NCBI GenBank assembly: GCA_016938515.1
Contig: JAFGUM010000192.1
Location: 1-11,635, forward strand
Direction of reading: 5' to 3'
Length of the DNA: 11,635 nucleotides
From: Spirochaetales bacterium
Lineage (GTDB): Bacteria; Spirochaetota; Spirochaetia; Treponematales; UBA12059
Under the pieces are notes generated by a model. It had not been told where the DNA came from. It ran no database searches and saw only the letters and a list, made by a program, of their open reading frames with translations. A program made the position numbers and the translations under genes. Of this stretch, positions 7,655 to 11,635 are shown one piece after another; the first letter of the stretch is position 1; every line of letters begins with the position of its first letter.

Positions 7655-8493
7655 TCGCGTACTCCTCCCTGAAAATTGTCGAATTTCCGCCTGACGCCCT
7701 CTATAAGCTTCTGGTATTCTTCGGTGAACTCCGGCGCGCTCTGGTTGTGCAACTCGCCGATGAGGAACTTGCCTTCCAGCTTCTCCGGTGCCATCACCGC
7801 GGCCGCTTTTACGTTTACCGCGTGTTCCTTGAACATGTTGAGCATGTCAACAGCCGAGCCAATCTTATTCTTGCGGCCAAAGTACGTGGGGCACTGGCTT
7901 ACCGCTTCTACGACGGAGAAGCCCTTGTTGAGCAGAGCCTTCTCTATCACTTCTTCGAGCAACTGCACGTGGTAGGAGGTAGCCCGGGCCACGTAGCTTG
8001 CGCCCGATGCGATGGCCATCTTGGCCAGGTCGAATGGCCGCTCAACGGTGCCGTACGGAGCCGTCGTGCCGAGCATCCCGACAGGGGTCATCGGGGAATA
8101 CTGGCCGCTTGTCATACCGTAAATCGCGTTGTTCATCACTATGGTGGTGATGTCTATATTGCGCCTGGCCGCGTGGATGAAGTGGTTGCCGCCAATGGCT
8201 GTGGCGTCGCCGTCTCCGGTCATCACTATGACCTTGAGGTCGGGGCGTGACAGCTTGATGCCCGTGGCGAAGGCGAGCGCCCTGCCGTGGGTCGTGTGCA
8301 GCGTGTCGAAATCGAGGTAGCCCGGAGCGCGGCTCGAGCAACCAATACCTGAAACCACGACGATGCGGTTCTTGTCGAGCTTGAGCTTGGCTATCGCCCT
8401 GATGATTGCGCCGGTTATGGTTCCATGACCACAACCCGGGCACCATATATGCGGAAGCCTGTTCTGCCTGAAGTACTTGAGGCTATCGCTCAT
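7633..8493 (-). CDS. korB: 2-oxoacid:ferredoxin oxidoreductase beta subunit (TPP-binding)
   Basis: A 286-aa thiamine-diphosphate subunit. It carries WCPGCGHG (17-24), SGIGCSSR (48-55), the TPP/Mg2+ motif with GDGDATAIGGNH (93-104) and NNAIYGMTSGQYSPMTP (121-137). These are hallmarks of the KorB/VorB branch rather than of single-chain pyruvate oxidoreductases. It catalyses decarboxylation of the 2-oxoacid, with electrons leaving to the ferredoxin-like subunit. The length is usual for the family. The start ATG overlaps the korA stop (ATGA). The C-terminus (about 265-286) overlaps the first codons of korC. A 2-oxoglutarate preference is inferred because the next genes use succinyl-CoA. Confidence 0.95.
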   Translation of the reverse strand: MSDSLKYFRQNRLPHIWCPGCGHGTITGAIIRAIAKLKLDKNRIVVVSGIGCSSRAPGYLDFDTLHTTHGRALAFATGIKLSRPDLKVIVMTGDGDATAIGGNHFIHAARRNIDITTIVMNNAIYGMTSGQYSPMTPVGMLGTTAPYGTVERPFDLAKMAIASGASYVARATSYHVQLLEEVIEKALLNKGFSVVEAVSQCPTYFGRKNKIGSAVDMLNMFKEHAVNVKAAAVMAPEKLEGKFLIGELHNQSAPEFTEEYQKLIEGVRRKFDNFQGGVRECAQNSD

Positions 8494-9623
8494 CGTTGGC
8501 CTCCCATTATAGCCGCGAGAATTTCCTCGGGCTTGAAAAGTTCTCCGTTGATTTTTCCGAGCTTCTCCACTGGAGCCTTGCCGCCTACGACCCTCTCAAT
8601 CTCCAGCACGAGCTGCCCCAGATTCATTTCCGCTACGATAACGCGCTTTGCCCTGGTTGCTATATCGTGCAGTGGTTCCTCGGGGAACGGCCATATAGTC
8701 TTGGGGCGGAACAGTCCTGCCTTCACGCCTTTGGCGCGAGCTTGCCGTACCGCTGACAGCGCCGACATCGCCGACGAGCCAAACGCCACGACAAGCACGT
8801 CGCAGTCGTCCACAGACTCTACCGCGTAGTCGCGTATGACCGGCTCAGCCTTTTCGACCTTGCGCTGAAGACGGCGCAAGAGTACGTCTGCGACCTCGCC
8901 TTTGTTGGAGGGAAATCCGGTATCGTCGTGAAAGAGACCGGTAACGTGGTAGCGATACCCGGCTCCAAAGGGAGCCATAAGCGGAACGCCACCGTCCGGG
9001 TCTGCTTTATATGGTAGATATCCACCGGGAGCCTCGGGAGTAGCCCGAGTTGACACCTTGATGTCCTTGGCTTCCGGCAGCACCACCTTCTCCCGCATAT
9101 GGCCAATAACCTCGTCCGAAAGAACGACCACCGGTACCCGATAGTCCTCGGCGATATTAAAGGCTTTAACTGTCAGCTCAAAGCATTCTTTAACGTTGCC
9201 AGGAGCCAGCACCACGACAGGATGGTCACCGTGAGTACCCCACCTGGCCTGCATGACATCGCCCTGAGCAAGAGACGTGGGCATGCCGGTTGAAGGCCCG
9301 ACGCGCTGCACGTTTATGATTACGATGGGCACCTCGGTAAGCGAGGCGTATCCCAGATTTTCCTGCATCAGCGAAAAACCGGGGCCGCTGGTCGCGGTCA
9401 TCGACTTGCGACCAGTAAGCGATGCGCCTATGATCGCGGCGATAGACCCGATCTCGTCTTCCATCTGGATGAACTTGCCACCAATTTTGGGAAGCTCCTC
9501 GGAGCACAGCTCCGCGATTTCAGTAGACGGCGTTATCGGATAACCCGCAAAAAATTCCAGCCCCGCCGCCAGAGCGCCGAGGGTGCAGGCTTCGTTACCC
9601 TGCATCAGCTTGGCATTAGTCAT
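8490..9623 (-). CDS. korA: 2-oxoacid:ferredoxin oxidoreductase alpha subunit
   Basis: A 377-aa alpha subunit. Conserved stretches are MQGNEACTLGALAAG (7-21), AGYPITPSTEIAE (26-38), MEDEIGSIAAIIGAS (54-68), TSGPGFSLMQENLGYA (78-93), QRVGPSTGMPT (106-116) and GDVMQARWGTHGDHP (121-135). The YPITPSTE loop interacts with TPP across the alpha/beta interface in the family. ATG at 9623 is chosen: GGAGG lies 7 bases upstream and the protein then starts MTNAKLMQGNEAC as family members do; the possible extension to 9689 would merely overlap korD. Its start overlaps the korD stop by 8 bp, and its stop overlaps korB (ATGA). Confidence 0.95.
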   Translation of the reverse strand: MTNAKLMQGNEACTLGALAAGLEFFAGYPITPSTEIAELCSEELPKIGGKFIQMEDEIGSIAAIIGASLTGRKSMTATSGPGFSLMQENLGYASLTEVPIVIINVQRVGPSTGMPTSLAQGDVMQARWGTHGDHPVVVLAPGNVKECFELTVKAFNIAEDYRVPVVVLSDEVIGHMREKVVLPEAKDIKVSTRATPEAPGGYLPYKADPDGGVPLMAPFGAGYRYHVTGLFHDDTGFPSNKGEVADVLLRRLQRKVEKAEPVIRDYAVESVDDCDVLVVAFGSSAMSALSAVRQARAKGVKAGLFRPKTIWPFPEEPLHDIATRAKRVIVAEMNLGQLVLEIERVVGGKAPVEKLGKINGELFKPEEILAAIMGGQR

Positions 9624-9894
9624 GTTCTGCCTCCGGCGACACTGAAAAATCGAGATGGGCGGCGTCGCGGCCCTCGGCTTTGCCCTCAATCACCTCGTGA
9701 ATCTCTATGGCAAAATCTGGGCATCTGAGTTCGCACAGCTTGCAGCCGATGCACGATTCGGGGCGCGCCGCGAACACCTTGCCGTTTTTAAGTTCCAGAA
9801 CCTGCTTGGGGCAGAATGCGACGCATATATTGCATCCTTTACACCAGCGTTCCCGAATGACATGCTCGAATCTTCGCTTGTTTTGTTCGCTCAT
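9616..9894 (-). CDS. korD: 2-oxoacid:ferredoxin oxidoreductase delta subunit (2[4Fe-4S] ferredoxin-like)
   Basis: A 92-aa ferredoxin-like subunit carrying electrons from the TPP subunit to soluble ferredoxin. Two cluster motifs are visible: CKGCNICVAFCP (18-29) and CIGCKLCELRCP (48-59), each C-x2-C-x2-C-x3-CP. No signal peptide or membrane segment is seen, so it is cytoplasmic. The start ATG at 9894 overlaps the stop of the small upstream ORF as ATGA; only an imperfect purine stretch (GAGAG) precedes it, which favours coupling to that ORF. The acidic tail after residue 60 is typical. The order korDABC is common for KGOR/VOR-type enzymes in anaerobes. Confidence 0.95.
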   Translation of the reverse strand: MSEQNKRRFEHVIRERWCKGCNICVAFCPKQVLELKNGKVFAARPESCIGCKLCELRCPDFAIEIHEVIEGKAEGRDAAHLDFSVSPEAEHD

Positions 9895-10091
9895 ATCCTA
9901 CTCTCATAATATGCTATACCGCTAACGGCGGTAGGGAAATCCAACGACGTACCAGCCCGCACAACCGAGCGCAAATCTGCAGCGGCGCGAGCGACACCGT
10001 ATACCTGGCCGTTCCCGCTACCATACTCTGAACCCGCGACGCTGTCAAAGCGCGACACTGATGGTAGCAGTTTCAGGCCCGCACACTTCAT
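9891..10091 (-). CDS. Small protein of unknown function, first gene of the operon
   Basis: I do not recognise this 66-aa ORF. Support for coding is structural: ATG at 10091 has an ideal Shine-Dalgarno (AAGGAG, 10098-10103) with a 6-base spacer; the stop overlaps the korD start as ATGA, the same junction style as korA/korB and korC/mutase; and it starts about 125 bases after the best promoter. Its codons resemble its neighbours by eye. The protein begins MKCAGLKLLP, has a Gly/Ser-rich SEYGSGNGQVYG (21-32), a helix-prone VARAAADLRSVVRAG (33-47) and ends GIAYYESRI. It has one Cys, no membrane segment, and is slightly basic (7 Lys/Arg, 5 Asp/Glu). It could be a small accessory or assembly factor, a translated leader that couples korD, or a gene remnant. 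Confidence 0.55.
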   Translation of the reverse strand: MKCAGLKLLPSVSRFDSVAGSEYGSGNGQVYGVARAAADLRSVVRAGTSLDFPTAVSGIAYYESRI

Positions 10092-10097
10092 ACGCAA

Positions 10098-10103
10098 CTC
10101 CTT
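10098..10103 (-). promoter_or_regulatory. Strong ribosome-binding site for the 66-codon ORF
   Basis: AAGGAG on the minus strand, 6 bases (TTGCGT) before ATG at 10091. It is the best ribosome site near the 5' end of the operon and it points to the small ORF, not to korD. An in-frame TTG at 10097 would sit directly against the site with no spacer, so ATG is preferred. Confidence 0.6.
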
Positions 10104-10104
10104 C

Positions 10105-10170
10105 TCATGCGCAGGGCGCCACCAGGCAGATCGTGCCCATGAAGACCTCGTATAATTGTGGAAGAAGCAT
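10105..10170 (-). CDS. Possible 21-aa leader peptide
   Basis: A short ORF, ATG at 10170 and TGA at 10107-10105, reads MLLPQLYEVFMGTICLVAPCA and stops just before the AAGGAG of the 66-codon gene. Its start lies on the edge of the 32-bp palindrome. Only a weak purine-rich stretch (GGAATAA) precedes it, and it has no run of a regulatory amino acid. Chance is the main alternative. Confidence 0.15.
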   Translation of the reverse strand: MLLPQLYEVFMGTICLVAPCA

Positions 10171-10200
10171 CGCTATTATTCCATCTGGTGGTATAGCGAT
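10169..10200. promoter_or_regulatory. 32-bp hyphenated palindrome in the operon leader
   Basis: Perfect 8-bp arms ATCGCTAT (10169-10176) and ATAGCGAT (10193-10200) share their centre (10184.5) with an inner CCA-TC-TGG (10181-10188), giving 22 symmetric bases of 32. It lies about 17 to 48 bases into the predicted transcript from the minus promoter. It may be a protein operator acting as a roadblock or an RNA hairpin. It contains the ATTCCA-N5-TGGTAT pair that also appears, slightly changed, near the iclR promoter. Confidence 0.5.
10175..10195. repeat. Operator-like repeat, copy A
   Basis: A 21-bp element containing ATTCCA (10178-10183), five bases, then TGGTAT (10189-10194). It matches copy B at 10287-10307 in 16 of 21 positions in the same orientation. 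The half-sites resemble those of the E. coli IclR operator consensus (TGGAAATNATTTCCA, from memory). It lies inside the operon leader, so binding there could block the minus transcript. Confidence 0.45.
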
Positions 10201-10222
10201 AATATTTTTCCATTTATTCAAG

Positions 10223-10250
10223 GATATACCCCTTTTCTGCGCGCTGTCAA
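10223..10250 (-). promoter_or_regulatory. Predicted sigma70 promoter of the kor-mcm-mmd operon
   Basis: On the minus strand, TTGACA (10245-10250, 6 of 6) and TATATC (10223-10228, 5 of 6) are separated by 16 bp. The predicted start is near 10216, giving a leader of about 125 bases before the 66-codon ORF. Its -35 box lies only 14 bp from the -35 box of the divergent iclR promoter, so the two probably compete or are jointly controlled. Confidence 0.65.
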
Positions 10251-10263
10251 CCTATAAATATGC

Positions 10264-10291
10264 TTGACAATTTGCCAAAATGGTATATAAT
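10264..10291 (+). promoter_or_regulatory. Predicted consensus sigma70 promoter of iclR
   Basis: TTGACA (10264-10269) and TATAAT (10286-10291) both match consensus fully, with a 16-bp spacer. The predicted start is near 10298, leaving a leader of about 95 bases before iclR. A regulator with a perfect promoter is usually held down by autorepression, and an IclR-like palindrome covers this -10 box. Confidence 0.75.
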
Positions 10292-10295
10292 TCCA
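10281..10295. promoter_or_regulatory. IclR-type operator candidate over the iclR -10 box
   Basis: TGGTATATAATTCCA is a 15-bp pseudo-palindrome with arms TGGTAT and ATTCCA separated by 3 bases. It has the size and outer bases of the E. coli IclR operator consensus TGGAAATNATTTCCA recalled from the literature, matching 12 of the 14 specified positions. It covers the TATAAT at 10286-10291, an ideal place for autorepression. Confidence 0.5.
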
Positions 10296-10307
10296 CCTGA
10301 TAGTATC
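10287..10307. repeat. Operator-like repeat, copy B
   Basis: ATTCCA (10290-10295), five bases, TAGTAT (10301-10306); 16 of 21 positions agree with copy A 112 bp away. It shares its ATTCCA half-site with the palindrome at 10281-10295, so two overlapping binding registers are possible at the iclR start site. Confidence 0.4.
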
Positions 10308-10310
10308 TTG

Positions 10311-10358
10311 TTCCGTAGAATAGAATATTTCGTCTTAGCTTGTCATTCTACGTCGGAA
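10311..10358 (+). other. Long inverted repeat in the iclR leader
   Basis: TTCCG + TAGAAT (10311-10321) can pair with ATTCTA (10345-10350) and CGGAA (10354-10358), leaving a 3-base bulge (CGT) and a 23-base loop. An alternative register pairs CGTAGAAT with ATTCTACG. There is no following T-run, so it is not an intrinsic terminator. It may be a regulatory RNA hairpin or a further protein-binding site. It ends about 20 bases before the iclR ribosome site. Confidence 0.4.
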
Positions 10359-10392
10359 GTCTGGGTACGAAGCAACATTGGAGGAACAGCGC

Positions 10393-11121
10393 ATGGCGGC
10401 AACAGACGCCCCGGTACGAGCCATAGACAGAGCCTTGGACATACTGGATTGCTTTGAACCCGGTCAGCTTGAGCTGACGCTAACTGACATTGCCAATCGC
10501 ATAGACCTGTCTATGAGCACGACGTCCCGCATTGTCGCAACGCTTGAAAAAAGACGGTACCTGGTCCGCAATACCGACACCCAGCGCTATTCCCTGGGAT
10601 CCAGGATCGCGCAAATAGGAGCTCTGGGCTTATCCAGCATGGATCTTCGAAAAATAGCACTACCCTACATGCGGGACCTGAATGCCCTGTACAATGAAGG
10701 CGTCAGTCTGTACGTGATACGGGATGATGAGCGCATTTGCGTTGAGCGTGTCGAAAGCACGCTACCGCTCAGGCGCGTCGTCAACGTGGGAGACCGACAT
10801 CCACTGACGCGGGGAGCAGCCGGGCGTGTTCTTCTCGCATACCTGCCCCGCGAACGCCGTGAAGCCATTCTGGCCAGAGATCCGTTTACGAGTGAAGAAG
10901 CCCTGGAAGAGCTTCGCCATGGTGGCTACACCGTTAGCCTTGGAGAACGTGAAGAAGGCGTAAGCTCTATCGCGGCTCCTATACAGGACGCCAGAGGCGA
11001 AGTAATCGCCGCAGTTTCCATGTCTGGCCCTTCTGTCCGCTTCGAGGGATCGGGTTTTTCTGATAAAATATCCAAGGTTAAAAAAACGGCAGAGCTGATA
11101 TCCAGGGCTCTGGGCCGATAG
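10393..11121 (+). CDS. IclR-family transcriptional regulator
   Basis: A 242-aa IclR-type regulator. The N-terminal winged helix-turn-helix spans about 7-68 (VRAIDRALDILDCFE; LTDIANRIDLSMSTTSRIVATLEKRRYL in pieces), followed by RYSLGSRI (65-72), which leads into the effector domain (about 80-242). That domain shows the family segments GDRHPLTRGAAGRVLLAYL (133-151), GYTVSLGEREEGVSSIAAPI in 178-197 and a C-terminal helix KISKVKKTAELISRAL. ATG at 10393 is used because GGAGG (10380-10384) lies 8 bases upstream; a TTG at 10378 would include the ribosome site in the protein. Divergent to the catabolic operon with operator-like repeats between them, it is the likely local regulator and autorepressor. 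The effector is unknown; an organic acid or acyl-CoA of the pathway would suit the family. Confidence 0.95.
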   Translation: MAATDAPVRAIDRALDILDCFEPGQLELTLTDIANRIDLSMSTTSRIVATLEKRRYLVRNTDTQRYSLGSRIAQIGALGLSSMDLRKIALPYMRDLNALYNEGVSLYVIRDDERICVERVESTLPLRRVVNVGDRHPLTRGAAGRVLLAYLPRERREAILARDPFTSEEALEELRHGGYTVSLGEREEGVSSIAAPIQDARGEVIAAVSMSGPSVRFEGSGFSDKISKVKKTAELISRALGR

Positions 11122-11133
11122 CGGCATTTTACC

Positions 11134-11163
11134 TTGGCTAATACCGGGACCGTCCTATATACT
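11134..11163 (+). promoter_or_regulatory. Promoter candidate for the carboxyltransferase gene
   Basis: TTGGCT (11134-11139, 4 of 6) and TATACT (11158-11163, 5 of 6) with an 18-bp spacer lie in the 98-bp gap after iclR. Predicted start near 11170, about 50 bases before the gene. No intrinsic terminator is visible between iclR and the next gene, so read-through from the iclR promoter is also possible. Confidence 0.35.
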
Positions 11164-11219
11164 GTAGTAAAGCCTCGTGCCGGGATGCGTGGCTATCCAG
11201 TCCTGTTCGGAGTTCAATG

Positions 11220-11635
11220 ATGGCTCAACACCTTATGATCCGCGATCTAACCTTGAGAGACGGCCAACAATCACAATTCGCCACAAGAATGACGCAGAAT
11301 CAGGTTGACCGTGTTCTGCCCTTGTACAGGACGGCTCGTTTTTACGCCATGGAAGTGTGGGGCGGCGCAGTTCCCGATTCGGTTATGCGCTACCTCAATG
11401 AAAATCCATGGACCCGACTGGAAAGCATCCGCGACGGTATCGCCGGAACATCCAAGCTCACCGCGTTGTCACGGGGGCGCAACTTGTTTGGCTACAACCC
11501 CTACCCCGATTCAGTAATAGAAGGTTTCTGCCGCAACTCGGTGCAATCTGGCATCGACATCATGCGCGTATTCGACGCGCTCAACGACATAGACAACATG
11601 ACGAGCACCATTCGCTACGTCAAGGAAAATGGTGG
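11220..11635 (+). CDS. Carboxyltransferase, oxaloacetate decarboxylase alpha / transcarboxylase 5S / PycB family (partial)
   Basis: The first 138 codons of a HMG-CoA-lyase-like TIM-barrel carboxyltransferase; the window ends inside the gene. Members move a carboxyl group between oxaloacetate/pyruvate and biotin. Visible motifs: RDLTLRDGQQS (8-18), where D14 is the expected metal ligand, then FATRM (20-24), MEVWGGAVPDS (44-54), ENPWTRLESIR (61-71), LSRGRNLFGYNPYP (83-96) and GIDIMRVFDALND (111-123). Gln at residue 16 stands where many relatives have His (LRDGHQS/LRDAHQS); I recall the Gln form in a subgroup. Two ATGs are adjacent, 11217 and 11220; the second has a better spacer (7) from GGAG at 11209-11212. 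The biotinylated-Lys-adjacent catalytic residues and any C-terminal biotinyl domain are beyond the window, so oxaloacetate decarboxylase, transcarboxylase 5S and pyruvate carboxylase B remain open. Confidence 0.9.
   Translation, partial: MAQHLMIRDLTLRDGQQSQFATRMTQNQVDRVLPLYRTARFYAMEVWGGAVPDSVMRYLNENPWTRLESIRDGIAGTSKLTALSRGRNLFGYNPYPDSVIEGFCRNSVQSGIDIMRVFDALNDIDNMTSTIRYVKENG

Noticed and set aside
9624..9689. N-terminal extension of korA
   Set aside because: It overlaps korD in another frame; ATG at 9623 has GGAGG upstream and gives the standard MQGNEAC start region.
10151..10156. TATAAT on the plus strand in the intergenic region
   Set aside because: No acceptable -35 box lies 16-18 bp upstream and the iclR promoter at 10264-10291 is far better.
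10378..10392. Earlier TTG start for the IclR regulator
   Set aside because: It would translate the GGAGG ribosome site itself; ATG at 10393 has the site at proper spacing and matches the family N-terminus.
10260..10457. 65-codon plus-strand open frame crossing the iclR start
   Set aside because: It begins inside the consensus promoter region and runs out of frame through the regulator; no ribosome site.
11122..11219. Terminator after iclR
   Set aside because: I looked for a GC-rich hairpin followed by T residues and saw none; only a promoter-like pair was found.

Overview
The window carries a compact catabolic operon on the minus strand, a divergently transcribed IclR-type regulator, and the start of a biotin-dependent carboxyltransferase gene on the plus strand. 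The gene set (ferredoxin-dependent 2-oxoacid oxidoreductase, B12-dependent methylmalonyl-CoA mutase, membrane Na+-translocating decarboxylase) points to a strictly anaerobic bacterium that ferments amino or organic acids to propionate, or runs the same route in reverse as a syntrophic propionate oxidiser. By eye the DNA is moderately G+C rich, Shine-Dalgarno sites are strong, and the Ile codon ATA is unexpectedly common (14 of 36 Ile codons in mmdB). A Synergistota-like or propionate-metabolising Clostridia-like lineage would fit, but the sequence alone does not fix the taxonomy.

Minus strand, in transcription order from about 10.2 kb down to 1: an unrecognised 66-codon gene (9891-10091), korD, korA, korB, korC (2-oxoacid:ferredoxin oxidoreductase), the large and small subunits of methylmalonyl-CoA mutase, meaB (mutase-protecting GTPase), mce (methylmalonyl-CoA epimerase), and mmdA, mmdD, mmdC, mmdB (Na+-pumping methylmalonyl-CoA decarboxylase; mmdB is cut by the window start). 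Gaps are at most 45 bp and five junctions overlap, so this looks like one polycistronic unit of 13 genes. Read together: 2-oxoglutarate + CoA -> succinyl-CoA + CO2 + reduced ferredoxin; succinyl-CoA -> (R)-methylmalonyl-CoA -> (S)-methylmalonyl-CoA; then decarboxylation to propionyl-CoA coupled to Na+ export. The 2-oxoglutarate specificity is inferred from the neighbours, not from diagnostic residues.

The control region, 10092-10392, holds two back-to-back sigma70-type promoters whose -35 boxes lie 14 bp apart, repeated ATTCCA / TGGTAT half-sites resembling the IclR operator, a 32-bp palindrome in the operon leader, and a long inverted repeat in the iclR leader. It has no gene I can support except a doubtful 21-codon leader ORF.

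Plus strand: iclR (10393-11121), then a 98-bp gap with a moderate promoter candidate, then the first 138 codons of an oxaloacetate decarboxylase alpha / transcarboxylase 5S-type gene running off the window end. That gene could use the same biotin carrier and membrane subunits as MmdA, which would connect oxaloacetate/pyruvate metabolism to the propionate branch.
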